Shown here one piece after another: positions 9,900-22,334 of a DNA stretch of 64,000 nt. Below the pieces are notes generated by a model that did not search any database, had not been told where the DNA came from, and saw only the letters and a list, made by a program, of their open reading frames with translations. The position numbers and the translations under genes are program-made. This stretch comes from Marisa cornuarietis (Eukaryota; Mollusca; Gastropoda; Architaenioglossa; Ampullariidae), in the NCBI GenBank assembly GCA_004794655.1, contig SMMW01000589.1:434001-498000 (forward strand). Reading direction: 5' to 3'. Every line of letters begins with the position of its first letter. Positions within the stretch are counted from its first letter, which is position 1.

Positions 9900-12800
9900 T
9901 TACTTTTCCTGCTAGATTTGTGCATTTTTTTCTATTAGCAGCTTTCATGAAAAAGTGGTGTCTCTTTTTGCCCCTATTATTCAAGTCTAGATAATGGTTT
10001 CTATAAGGACTGTTGTATATTTAAGATTTGTGTGTAGATGTTGGCCTCAAAATTTATGTCAGGCTTGATCAGGTAATGAGAGTTAATAGCTGAAGATGTT
10101 AATCATGTAACAAGGTTTCTTTTCAAAATAGCATTTTCCTGAGTTTATTTTTTTCTGCATTTTAATTTCTATTTAGTTCTTTAAAATAGATTTTAAGCAT
10201 ACTAGATGAAAATGATTCTCAAACCACTGCTTAATGCTTTTTTGTGTGTCAAAAATGTTTATCTATGACTTGATGTTGTCAACTTAAACTATTTTGAGCA
10301 TAAATTACTATGCCCTAAAGATCTTGGTGACTTCTTCATTGGTACTTTTGATAGAGAAAAATGGGAAAGATGTCTTTATTCACATTGCTAACAGCATCAA
10401 GAGTCCTTTGCTGGGTTGCATATGAGGTTATAAATCAGACAACATTTACCCCAAGATTTGTGCATAACTTCCAAAAATCATCGTTAGCATATGGTTGCAT
10501 GTGAGTTTTTGAAAGTATGTTTCAAATCACTGATCTTAAGTGGCAAGTCATCTTTTTCAAAGACCTCACATCTACCCAGCACTGGTAATTTTGCACATGG
10601 TGGGTGGCAATTTAAAGTATGCATGCAACTGTCAAGCAAGTCTGACAAATTCACCTTTAACAACAAAACAAAAATCAGTTATTACCCAGCTGTCAAAGAT
10701 GAGGTTTAATGCGGATGTCAACCAGCAAATTGAAGATGGCAAGGTGATTCTAGTACCTTTAACTAGTGATCTTTCTTTCACCACCTTTAAATTTTCTGGT
10801 CTGATCATCTCACTTTTCTAAACAACAAAATATGTATTTATTAACAGGTGCCACCACTAGAAAGCTCATGCTAGCATTTTTCCTCTCCAGCTGACTACTG
10901 TAACTAGTTTAACTATGGGCTCCTTGGTTGCCTGCTCACTAAGCATTAAAGTTCAAACTGCTAGGACTTCTGTAAGCGCACTGTAAATCATACAATACCA
11001 CTCCTGTAAACTGCAGGTTCACATGGTCAGGCTGTACTATCATCTTTGTGGACTGGACCTAGGGTGAAGACCTACCATCTGAGCCAGTTGTTCTCTTTGC
11101 TTATTGTCTTAAGTGAAACAGTTTCAAAAATTCCTTAAAACATAGATACAGAACATCAGCAAATGCTGTGCACCCTTTTGGAAATGCCATTTCTGAATGT
11201 TCTGGTCTGCCTACTTTTCTAAATATTTTTTATTACATTTGGAGGCCAGCTTTCAAGATAAAGCTGGCAGTCATCTGCAAAGCATCACAGGTCTTGCGCT
11301 TGTGTGAGGCAGCATCTTTAAAAGCAGTAGCCATCTGCAAAGCGTCACAGGTCTTGTGATTGTGTTAGGCAGCATTTTAAGTGAGGAATTCTTGCTGGAA
11401 TGAACCTTCTAAGAGAAGACAACGGTCTGTTCTTAAACCTAAACAATAGTTCATTATGTATTTAATATCTAATATAGAACATTATTATTAAAAGAACATT
11501 ACTCATTAATAGAATATTATTCATTTTACACGTGATAGAACATTGTCTCTTTTGACCAGTTGAGAGGATTCATTAGCTTGATGATAGATTTTTCATGACA
11601 CATTGTTGAACCTTTCTAGTACCCTGAACTTAGTTTGCAAGATGTTTGAAATGCCCTTCTTGCTAGTTAAGATCTGGAAACTGGGATTGAAACTTATCGC
11701 TAACCCTCAAGTTAAGACCAGCAAGGATCCCTCAGTTTAGATGGAACGTTTTGCCAGGTCATGTCCCCAAACCAGATGGCACTACTTTATCTCTTCAAGA
11801 GGTTTGGGGGGCTCTCCAGGAAAGTGACCAAAGAATAAATATTGATACACTAATGGAAGGAAATTTCAGGCTAGGAACAACAACTGTTGCAGCTCACTGT
11901 CCAGTGTTCAAGATGCAGTGGCTTCTATTACTACATTTATTAACAGGAATTAGAACTTAAAACAGTGTACTTACTTACATTTATCAAACATTCATCACAA
12001 GCCTCATATCTTCAAGGAACACTCTGTGGACTACTACTTTGCTCGTACAGCTACCAGTTTCAATTTGATGCCAAATCTTCACACATCATTGTGAGGTTAA
12101 TATCACTACTTTGTCATGCCTGTGTGTAGTGGTGTATATCTACCTTTGGTGATCTATTTTGGGGAATGGCCAAACAGGAACAAACTATTCCCCTCCCCCC
12201 AACCCCCCCAATCATTAAACTTGTAAAGGTCCATTGCCCTGCCCTGGAACTTAGGCCACAAATAGTCAAACAAGCTTTGAGGCTTATAAGATATACTGAG
12301 GACAAGACTTTTGTCCCTGTTTGTCCACTTGACACTTTTCTTGATGAATGAAGCAGCTGCTGGTTTTGCCAGCTTTCTCACTAACGGTGCTATGCTGCAC
12401 TTGGCATTTTTGTTTGTCTTTCTCCACCATATTTAATCTGACTTTTTTGTAGATGATGCAGCCTTGGTTGAACCTGTTTAGCATCTTGTCACAGGCTCTG
12501 GGTCGGAAACAAACCTGAAACTGATTTTGGATTTCTGCAAAAACATTAAAAAATGGTAGAGATACATTTTAACAAACATTTAAAACTTTACTTATCCACC
12601 AGGAGAACTATGGCAACTTGCTAGCTAGCAAAGTAACAAAAATATTACAATAAAAACAGCAGGGAACATGGTTAGGTTATAGTTTCAAGCAAACTAAGCT
12701 CAACACAATTTGCATGGCCACTGAATGGAGTGAGTTGCAGTGGTGATAGCATCACATTTCTGTAGCTAGATCGTAAGCAGAAATGCTGAGAATGCAGGAT

Positions 12801-13420
12801 GCCTTTCTGAGGGTATACTGATGACATCTGACATCTCATTGCTTGATTCTGGTGATCTTGTAATGATGATGAGAAGTTGAGGTTTTTATGGAGAGGTTTT
12901 GGAACCAGAAATTGACTACTATGAGATCAGACTCTCACAGGACTAAAAGGACCAAGCGACAAGAACAGTTGTCAGAGAAAGATCTAAGATTGGTATCCTC
13001 CACACTTTTCCAACTCCTTAGGCAAACTGCAGAAGGTCGCAGACTAGTAGTAATCAGCATTTATAACTTTATGCTTTATATTAAAGCATTTTATGGCAAG
13101 TGATGTAAGCACTACTAGTCTTAAGTTGTTAGGTTAACTGTGCTTAACTTTCTTTGAAACATGAGCAATGTGTGAGTTTCCAGATAGCGTGACAGCTAGG
13201 ATCAACAGAGAGCTGGGAGAGATCTTGTAAAACTGCTCAGCAGAATTAAACAAAGTGAGCTCACAAATCCCATAAGGGCCAGGAATGCCTGTAGCATTTA
13301 GACATCTCAGAAACTGTGACAGTAAGTTATGAAACGGTGTAGTAGATTGAAATGCTGATTGAAGTTTGCCCTTAATTACCTCTACAGCTGGTGACATCAG
13401 TTCGTCTATTACCAATGCTA
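9900..13420. other. AT-rich intergenic stretch
   Basis: No exon or domain recognised on either strand. Open stretches of up to 93 codons (for example 10540-10821 and 13134-13415 minus) resemble nothing known and lack splice-site context. The only structure seen is a 60-bp tandem duplication near 11267. Confidence 0.45.
11267..11386. repeat. 60-bp tandem duplication
   Basis: Two direct copies offset by exactly 60 bases, sharing ATCTGCAAAGC, TCACAGGTCTTG and GGCAGCAT. The copies differ at several positions. Confidence 0.7.
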
Positions 13421-13429
13421 ATGGGGAGG

Positions 13430-16330
13430 AGGGAACATAAGACTGGTGTCATCCGCGCTAACATTTATGAGAATGGGAGCGCACTCCTCACGGCCTAATC
13501 GCCAGTCTGAGTGTATGAGTCACTTTCCCCTATGGCACATTCCTCGATCTTGCTTCGCCTCGACGGCTTTATCACCATCACCCCACACCCCCGGCATCTC
13601 CTTTCCCCTTCACAAATACTAACACGCAGGACGGAAATGCGCCTTTGAAAATCCATTGGTTACTTTTACTACAGAGAGAGAGAGATCTTTACGAACTACA
13701 AAATGACTAGAAGTGAGTGCTACGAAACGGTGAATATGAGTGAACGAGCTAGTTACAAGAAGGAATCATATGTTAGTTAAATAATAATCAAACCCTTATT
13801 TCATTCAGCTATTTTCTTCAAGGATACTTCACACAATTTCCACGATTATGCAGCTTCATTTCCGCGAACAGAACAGTACTCAATGTGTTCGATGCCAGCC
13901 ATCGCCCTATATTTTCGGCCCGTTAGGTATGTGTGTGTGTGTGCTTGCGTGAGTGAGAGACAGCGACCAAGGGTGTGCAGTGTACGTAAGCTGTGCTTGG
14001 GAAGGTGTGCCGTTGTCTGCAATATATTTAACAACAATGTTTCTGTTTTGTCTGCGTGCACGAACTTCGCACGTGTTTCCTTGCTGATGCGAATGTGTTA
14101 AACTTCTATAAACGATTGTGTCTTGAATCTGTAGGTAAAAATCATGAACGCAAACTAAGCGTCCTTGAAAGGTGAGAGCCTTTAGAGCTGTAGTGCAGGC
14201 CACACTTGTATACAGTGGTTGACGGTGTAGTAGGCCGCGCGCGTGCGCAGCAGTGTAGTTTGATCGTGTCTGTGGCTTTGAAAAAAAAAACTTATGCAAT
14301 GGTACACCGGTAACAGAACGAGAGAGTGTGGCAGGGGTAAGATTTATGGCTACATGTGGGTCGCGCGCACGTCTAAGGTGAAGTGGGGTGGGAGGTTTAC
14401 CGCCAGTGACACTGACATTGACATCGGCCGCTTGCACCTGTATGAAAATGTGCAGAAAGATGAGCCCTTTATTTTCGGATCCTGCACAAAACTCGCCCCC
14501 GGTCCTGCATTTGACAAACAAACCTGTATGAATCCAGGTGTGCGCGCAACCTCGCAATTTTCAGGTGTGTGAAAACGAGGGTGCCTGCCAGAGTGACAGA
14601 GAAATTACTATCACGGGTGGTGAGGTGGGGGGGAATAAAGCCGGCTTCCGCCCTGCCATCCCTCCCACCCCAGCAAACTGCGCAACGGGGAGGAGGGCCA
14701 CTCGACAAACAAGGCGCGCAGACAAGAAGAGACGGTGAGGTGTAGGTGGTGGGGGAGGGGGAGGGGGGTTTGGCGTGGCACGGCTCTCGGGGTGACGTCA
14801 AGGTGTAGGGCTGGCTGCCACCCCACTGATTCCCACTTCGTCAATGGCTCCTCAGTGACGGGTTGAGAACGGGTGTATGAATGACGTCAGTAGGACGCGG
14901 CGGCGAATCACTGCAGGCGTAGGAACCACGGGGGGTAAAGGGGGCAGTCGCCCCCTCAAAAAAGATCGTAAGGAGGACAAGACTTGACGTCCTTCACTGT
15001 CAGCATGAAGTTTACACCCCCACCCCCCGCAAAGCCGAACATCTTCATACGCCACTGCACACTATGCGAGACTTACAATGACCATTTGGGCAACACCTTT
15101 GGAGAGATCTACACTGAAACTGACGGGAAAAGTGTAACACAACAAAAGTATTAACAACAACAACAAAACACTATACACATTAATACGACATGCACATTCC
15201 GCTATGCACAGCCCATACAGCATCTTGTGTATATACCGATAAATATTGTTAGCCCCAGGCCACGTTGAATGACTAAACGCTGAAGTCAATAGACTTACAA
15301 ATATAGGTACAGTTATGCATCGCTTAACTACGGAGAGACAATCTTTTAAAAAACACAGTGCGTGGTTTAGCGTGTTGGACATTGTGCGAACATCTTTGCA
15401 TCACTATATACGGCGGAAGACTATACGGTTTTACAATGTTCAATGTTTTGCTCTTCCCGGGATTTTTTCTCTCTCGTTTTATTGGAATCTTTAAATGATA
15501 AAAAAAACTTTGTGTCTTCGGCAGCTTTAACGCCATCGGACCCTCAGTTTATTGTATGTCTAAAGCTGGCTAACATGAGGTAAGCTTGAGGACTAATACG
15601 TGATACCGAGCCTGCTGACCCTGACCCATCTTTTCTTAAAATTTTGTTTCCGCCTCGTCCTGCCGTATAGCACGTGACACAACTTTTGATTTTTTTTTAA
15701 ATCCACAAACAAAACTGTTTTGGACTCCGGCCGATATGCAGTCATAATATTGGTGGAGTTTTGTTTTTTGTTGATGTTGTTGTTTTGTTGTTCTTGTTTT
15801 GTTTTTTGTTTGTTTTTTTTGTCAAATCTGCCACGGAGAAACAAGTTAAGCTTTCACCTCCCACATCCTCGCAGCTTTGCTTCACCTGCCTACTGCACCT
15901 GTCGTAGCGCCGTGGCGTCAAAGCTAGTGTCACGCTTACTGGCAGACTGGGGTTGTTAGGGGGGGGGGAAGGTGATCTGGGACGAGAAGCGCTCTGAATA
16001 AAACTAAAGGGCAAGAGGAAGTGCGCGCGCGCGCGCCCACAAACACACACACACACACGTATTTGGGGAGGTGAATGAGGTCGTAAGGGAGCGGAGGAGA
16101 GTATAGGGGGCAGGTTGAACGCCTCATTAAACTGACCCAGCGAGTGGCGTTGGTGACTCCCTGTTTGACTGGGCGCCAGGGGCCATGGAGTTGTCAACGT
16201 CTGCGGCCAGCCCGCTTTTCTCAATGGCACTTCTTTTATGGTCGCGTGCCATGTTGCGCGCTGGGACAGAGGTCAGCTTCCCAGGCTTACGTCGCAAAGT
16301 GTGTCAACAAGCAGGTTGAACAGTAAAGCA
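13430..16330. other. GC- and CpG-rich region without recognised gene
   Basis: Base composition changes sharply at about 13430. The stretch is rich in CpG, poly-G/C runs and CA/CG simple repeats (for example 16024-16060). It could be the promoter or 5' UTR of an unseen gene, but no exon can be supported. ORFs of 162 and 216 codons on the minus strand here are low complexity and match nothing known. Confidence 0.35.
14912..15059 (+). repeat. G/C-rich fold-back repeat, copy 2 (complete)
   Basis: Starts TGCAGGCGTAGGAACC and ends TACGCCACTGCA, which are imperfect inverted repeats. A G-run/C-run palindrome (GGGGGCAGTCGCCCCC) lies near the left end. The left 40 bases match the reverse complement of 7650-7732. 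It is probably a small non-autonomous DNA element of about 148 bp. Confidence 0.55.
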
Positions 16331-17320
16331 GCTAGGAAGTTATGAGTTTTTTTTAAATCTTATATTTACTTATTATTGGAAGGTAAAGTGTTGATGGAAC
16401 TTGTTTGTGTTAATGTAGAAAACAGTTTGAAGTAATAGTCATAGTGCTAATATAATCTCGAAGTCAAATGTCGTACCGATTCTGGTTTGTGAATGTCGAA
16501 TGTGGATTCTGGTTGCCGATACGAAAAAGAGAATCCAGGCATTCTAGAGCATGAGGAGGAGGCTACTCCGGACTTCGTACAGAGAACATAAAACCAATGA
16601 CTTTGCACGAAGGACGGTTGCCACACTCGAATAGGACACTAGGAAGTCCTACTTGCAACGATTAAGAGGCGAAAGCTGAATGGTCAGTCTGGGCTTGTGA
16701 CCTAGCACGACACCTGGTCGAAGACTTTCAAAGTTCCTTGGAGAATGGTCGAAGAACCGGCTTATGAACGTGAAGGGAGTAGACTGATCGTACAAATAAA
16801 CTGAATTTTGCTTTGTTTCGCAGGGAAAAAAGTTTATACTTGCGTAACCCATGGTTCCAGAGAGCAGACTGGACAAGCAGACCGTGTACACGTTCACACT
16901 TTCACGATTGATCCGTCCCAGAGTTTATTACCCTCCAACATCTGGACGACTGGAGGAAGTCTTATTCAGATATTTCTTCTCATCTTAGGTTTCTACTATC
17001 CGATGACTAGTCAGTGACGTTACATTTTATTTATTTACTTATTTTGGTGCTTCCCGTTAATCTTTCAGCCGTATTAGAAAATGCATGCATGTATGCATTG
17101 ATGAAAGGCTGATATTTCTTCCCGCCCCTTCCACCCACCCACCCCTCTCTTGCCCCTTCAATCGAACTCCCTGTTGTTGTTGTTGTTTTTATTTTTTAGT
17201 CCTAAGTAGGTCATAGGTTTTGCACGGACATCGTTTTGTGCGATTTTATTGTCGTATGCCCATTTGTCCCTGCACTTGGAAGCCTGATCCTCTAAGGAAC
17301 TCGGCGAGTCTACTGCAGAA
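16331..17320. other. Intergenic, nothing recognised
   Basis: No coding or repeat signal beyond short T- and C-runs. Confidence 0.4.
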
Positions 17321-17329
17321 TCGTCACCG

Positions 17330-17720
17330 GACCACACAACTTACGCTGAAAGGGAACTGATTCAGCTTGTATCCCTCTGCGCAAAGCTTTGGGGCTTTTG
17401 CAGTCCTGAAGGATGTGTTTTGAAGTCTGCTTCGCAGAGGCACTTGTGGGATGGCACGAGAAGGAATTTTTCTGTTCATGTGGTGGATGTCTGTTGCTCC
17501 CAGTTCCAAATCTAAATAAAGTAACCTGTTCCTGTCTGAAGAACTGCTGGTAATTGCCACGTGGCTGTTCTGGTCTGTAAATGAATTTGATCGTTTTGCT
17601 AGCCTATCTGCGACCTCACTGCCAACTAATCTACAGTGTGAGCGGTTGAAGGCAACTGAGGGTTTTCAGTAGTTTTTTTTTCAATCTTTGCCAGTTTGTA
17701 CTTTGCAGCTGCGTGTATTA
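17330..17720 (-). mobile_element. LINE RNase H domain remnant
   Basis: On the minus strand, 17580-17650 reads SHCRLVGSEVADRLAKRSNS. This closely resembles the last RNase H motif of LINEs of the I/ingi type (consensus like SHCGIxGNExADxLAK). The open frame continues with about 75 residues to 17324, as in the C-terminal tail of such elements. Upstream the frame is broken. It is a short, inactive fragment. Confidence 0.5.
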
Positions 17721-17724
17721 CAGA

Positions 17725-18300
17725 AAAGGCATATGTTTGAAAGACAGTTCGGCCATCTTCCATGTCCATTGCAGTCTATATTTGTTTGCTTAGAGGTTTG
17801 CTGTTTGTTTATTTGAACAGCCCAAATGACGAACGATGCGCGAGTCGCAAATCGTAAATCATGGTTACGAAGCGTGTGCGGACTCCGGTGTCGCGCAAGC
17901 ATCAGCAGAATAAAGCTGCAGTGGCCTGGGGCCAGCCTTAGGGCAGCAGCAAGGTCCGGGGACCGCTTCCCTGACATGTGTCGCCTGTTTCAAGAAGTGT
18001 CACAGTGCGGTAGGCTGTTTGCTTTTTAAACAACTCCTCGTGCAATTGATATGCACTCTGGAAACAAGAACTTCCGTTGTGGACGCACCGCCTCCGGCCT
18101 GACAGCCAGGCCTCTTCCTATCTCCTCCTCTCCTCTTCTGTCTCAAAATACTCAGCTTAGCCTCCTAACCTGCCCCTTCAGCCCCCGTAGCTATGCCACG
18201 GAGGTAATCAGCTGCATCCGAGCTCGCAATACAGTCAGTCAGTGGAGAACCTGTGGGCATGGCAGATACCAGGCATGGATATGCGCTTCAAGTTCTTGTT
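17725..18300. other. Intergenic, nothing recognised
   Basis: Mixed composition with no supported feature. Confidence 0.35.
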
Positions 18301-18304
18301 TTTC

Positions 18305-19150
18305 TTTCGGGTTATTGCTACCTGTGAGCTATCTCCGATTCATATATAGCTACTTCTGAGCTATATGTGGATCATACGAACAATTTTTAGGTCTTGTTTA
18401 ATAATAATAATACATGAAGATTTGTATAGCGCATATTCACACTTATAGAGAGCATGCTCTTAGCGCTTAAAAACAAGGAAGAGACATGGACTAAATGGAT
18501 AGAACACGAGGGGCGTAAGAATAAACAACAGTACTGACGACAAACAGAAAACAAAGATGGGAAACACACAAAGACACAAAGTAACAGAACATAGAAAATA
18601 TAGGGATTCTGCAGAGAAAGATGGTAGAAAATTAGCAAGAGCAGAAGGGGGGAGGGTAAGAAGGACGAGCATTGTGTGGACTATTTAGCTACCTCCAGCA
18701 ATCTCCAGTTCAAATATAGCTACCTTTGAGTTGTTTTCACTTCATATAGAGCTGTTCTGGGCTATAACAGCTACCTTTGTGCTATAGCTCCCTCTGAACT
18801 AACTCCTGTTCATGTTCATATAGCTGCTTCCGATCGAGCTATCAGGTTTGATACATAATGTATATAGCGACCTTTGAGCTAACTCTTGTTCACTTTTAAA
18901 GCTATTTATGTGCTACTTTGTAGCTATCTTTGGTTTATATACAGCTATTTAGCAATTTACTGTTTATGTGTAACTATTTCCGATCGAGGAACCTTCGGTT
19001 TATATATATATCTACTACTGACTTATCTCAGGTTCTTATATGTATATATAGTTAGCTATGAGCTATTCATGGGGCACGGAAGCCAGATCGGAACACTCTG
19101 TGGGTTTTAGCTATTTCTGAACAATTGCGTTATCTCTGGGTTATTATTCT
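18305..19150. repeat. Diverged AGCTA-rich minisatellite, split by a LINE
   Basis: Many degenerate copies of a roughly 30-38-bp unit resembling ATATAGCTACCTTTGAGCTA followed by TCTCCxGTTC. Copies occur at about 18305-18395 and 18683-19150. The gap between them (18399-18682) is a LINE 3' end that appears to have inserted into the array. Confidence 0.65.
18399..18682 (-). mobile_element. LINE 3' end (same family as 38050-38795)
   Basis: From TATAGCGCATATTCACAC at about 18426 through GGACATAGACT-like sequence to GCATTGTGTGGACT, this is about 85-90% similar to 38055-38300. It starts (on the + strand) with an (AAT)n tract at 18399-18413, the minus-strand 3' tail. The homology stops at 18682, so the copy is 5'-truncated to about 0.28 kb. 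Confidence 0.75.
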
Positions 19151-19439
19151 GGCTGCCGATGTTCGTCGCTCTTGAGAAACAGTCGACTGCTCTGCTAATG
19201 GCAAGTCTGTGCATAGTCAAGCAAAATTCATTCTTAATACATCCAGCACCCGTTCATTTTAGCACTAGCACGCTGAGATCAGATTTTGCCTCATTTATTA
19301 ATTTTTGTTTTGGGGGTGGGGGAATGAATGAGATTGATCGAATTTAGTTGATGTTAGAACGGTGATAAAGTCCTTTGCAACTAGTTTAACTTGCTTCCCA
19401 ATTCGACAAACATAGAAGTACACATTTTAATGGCCACCC

Positions 19440-19600
19440 CCTTTTGAGGCAGTCTGGTAGCGCTGTTGTCAAACAATGCTTTTTTTTTTTTACAAGTACA
19501 GTCAGATTGTAAAGACCTTGGTTCAGGTTTCGCTCATGGGCTCATGGATGTGGGAGATATCCACAGGGCCAGCTTTTTCGTTTTCCCCCCTTCCTCCACT
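19440..19600 (+). mobile_element. Possible tRNA-derived SINE
   Basis: A box-like GTCTGGTAGCGCTG near 19452 and a B box-like GGTTCAGGTTTCGC near 19521 are followed by a T/C-rich segment similar to other SINE bodies here. The distance between the boxes is longer than normal, so an insertion or a false hit is possible. Confidence 0.3.
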
Positions 19601-20437
19601 TCATACACCATGGCCACACATTGCGACATCATTAGATGTAATCATCTAACGATCCCTTTGTTTCTCCAACCACAACCCGTGCCTTAAAAACATTTGTGCA
19701 GCCCTTTTTTGTGACTGTGATATTACAATATGAAATAATGTTTTAGGAATAATAAAGTTCACAAATCAAGTACGCTCACACGCCCACCGATGAACGAACG
19801 CACTTTAATTTAAAAGTTTAAATTTTAAGGCGGGCAAACCTTGCAAAATCCCAGCAGTACTGCTCAAGGGAGAGAGTATTTAAGGGATAAAGCGATACAC
19901 GATAACAGAGGAAATTTGTGATCTTAATGTGCACCTTGCAATGGTGAGTGAGGTAATTTATACTGTCAGCGGACATGTTAGGTCCAGGGACTACATATAT
20001 TGTTGCCGTGGCTGGTCAGGCGGCTTACTTTGCTGTCAGTGCGCCCAGGTAAACCGTGGTTTGATTTCGCGCGCAGGGTTGCGTGACACCAGGCGGACGT
20101 GTAACGTACGACTACCTGCGAATCCACACTGACAGGTAATCGATACCTGGGCGTCAAGCGTGATTACTCAAACATCAATGACGAATACATCATGAGGAGG
20201 CCAACAGGCAAGATCGTCTTTCCATAAGTCGTGATAGGGTGATGAAGGAGGGGGTAATGATGGGGCGAGAGAAAGGGCAACGTTAATTCCAAGTAAAACA
20301 CCCGTGTTTTTTTTTCTAGTGTTGCCCTCGAAAAGAAAGAAAATAAAAATAATGTGCGAGAGAAGTGTAGATAACCTTTATTCATCTTCGCTTGCTAGTA
20401 TATACACAGACGCGTGACATTTAGGGTTCCCCCCCCC

Positions 20438-20572
20438 CCAGGGAACATAGTTTTGAAGCGAGAGTAAGTCGTTTCCCGTGGTTTCCCCAGGGCAAAATGG
20501 GGATCTCAAAGATCCAAAGTTATAAAGTGGTGTCCAGACAACTTACCCTCGCTTCATAACTGCGGCCCCAGG
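20438..20572. mobile_element. Fold-back (MITE-like) element, about 135 bp
   Basis: Left arm 20451-20472 (TTTTGAAGCGAGAGTAAGTC...) and right arm 20538-20559 are inverted copies with three mismatches in 22 bases. Weaker pairing extends outward to 20438 and 20572. The centre (about 65 bp) is unpaired. There is no ORF. This looks like a small non-autonomous DNA transposon. Confidence 0.6.
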
Positions 20573-20606
20573 ATGTAACCCGTATGGTATGCCTTAATCT
20601 ATTACG

Positions 20607-20674
20607 TAATAATAATAATAATAAGTACACTTACCTTGCGCCATATCCCAGCCCTATGGGAAAATTCATAGTAG

Positions 20675-20709
<35 letters not shown>
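20607..20709. repeat. Paired (AAT)n and (ATT)n microsatellites
   Basis: (AAT)5 at 20607-20623 and (TTA)11 at 20675-20709 in opposite orientation, around a 50-bp spacer. They could fold into a hairpin. Confidence 0.8.
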
Positions 20710-22276
20710 CAACCAATACTCAGAATAGTCATGTCCAAAGATCAAATTATCCGTACCATGCTATGATCTACGTGAAAAGGAAGCAGAGAGGATAGACCAC
20801 ACTTCATCGACTGTGTGCCTTCATCGACGAATTTCGCAAAGAAACCGTATTGGAGTAGAGAGAAGAGACTAGCAATCGATGGAATTTAAAAAAAAGCTGC
20901 AGATTAAAAAATCCTAAAAGGCTGCAAACAAGCAGATAGTTCAGCACAGTAACAAAGAAGTATGTATCAAATAACAGGTACAAAACTCACAACAGGTCAG
21001 CACAGAAAACCACAGAGAACTAACCCCCGCAGGTCGATAAGTAATGATGGAGTTATCGACTGAGAAACCAGGAGACAGCATACATCTCCTTTTTTTTCTT
21101 CTTCTTCTTTCTCTGTCTCTCTCTTTCTCACACACAGAATGTCAGAGTTCAAAAGAGAATGACGCTGCCAGCAGAGTTGATACCTGAGAGGTTTGTAGAG
21201 TGGGCGAGAGGTCGATTAGTTCAGTGAGTGCGATGTCAGTTTGTGAAGTGTGTGCGAGACTGGGCAGTGAAGTGGGGGTGAAATCGGCTCCATCTGTTTG
21301 TTTTTTTTTAAGTAGAGTTACGAAAAAGGGATTTAGGTGGGAATGATCATTATCATCATCGTCATCGTCGTTGTCGTCGTCCCCTCCTCCTTCGCCGCCA
21401 TTGAAAAATAGCAACTACTTAAAATCCTTGTAACAATTTATAAAGATATACCGAAGATAAGCGCAAAATTAAGTTCTAAATTGTTGGCTGATTTCAGGAC
21501 GCATTGAAAAATGTAGTGGGATTGTTTTCTTTAAAAAATTAATCTTTTAATTTCCGACGTCAAGGAAAGCCGCGGGCGATGTGACGGCAGATGTTAATGA
21601 GGGGTTGCCAGGGGTTGGCAGGGAAACAAAATGAACCTACTTTGTGATATTGCGGGAAACTTCTCTCAAGGTGTAGGAAATCCATAATGGTTCTTACATA
21701 TAGAAGAGTTTACTTTGAAAGTATGGCAAGGAAGTAGCTTTGACATGCAGGTTTTTTCGTGTGCTTCACCAAAGCCCTTGAATTCCGTCGTTTTGGACAG
21801 GCTAATGCATCACAGGACCATCTGAAGTCGTACCCTGTGTACAGGTATGCAAGCCAGGGTACATCACTTCCTCTTGTAGTACATGACAGCTCGCAATCAC
21901 ATTACGGGACCTGACACTGGCATCTTGTTCCTGTCATGTCAAAGACGCCAGATGCCATGTTCTGCGGTTCATTGTGGCAAGCAGGACAAAAGATCAGTTT
22001 GACATTTATCTCTTGTCAACGAGTCGACAATTGCTTACGCGGCGTGGCTATAGAGTCTTGTGGCGACAGAATGTTGGAGTTTATAATACCTGGGTACATT
22101 TTTTAATTTTATAACAAAAATTCATCAAATGCCCTTCCCTAAACTTTAAACGATGATCAACCCTCCTCACAGGATAGCCCCAGAGTTTAAGTAATAGGAA
22201 TATTGACGTATAGTGCTACTTTTGCTTTTAATAACTGATGACATTTAATTCCAGGCCACGAAAGCTCCTCCTTCCC

Positions 22277-22280
<4 letters not shown>
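20710..22280. other. Intergenic, simple-sequence rich
   Basis: Contains a pyrimidine-rich tract at about 21088-21135 and a short (CAT/GTC) tract near 21350-21380. No gene recognised. Confidence 0.35.

Positions 22281-22331
<51 letters not shown>
22281..22331. repeat. (TG)n microsatellite, about 51 bp
   Basis: Uninterrupted TG dinucleotide repeat, one of the longest in the window. Confidence 0.95.

Positions 22332-22334
<3 letters not shown>

Noticed and set aside
13907..14557. 216-codon minus-strand ORF, the longest in the window
   Set aside because: It spans CpG-rich simple sequence (TH/HT repeats), overlaps plus-strand ORFs of similar length and matches no family.
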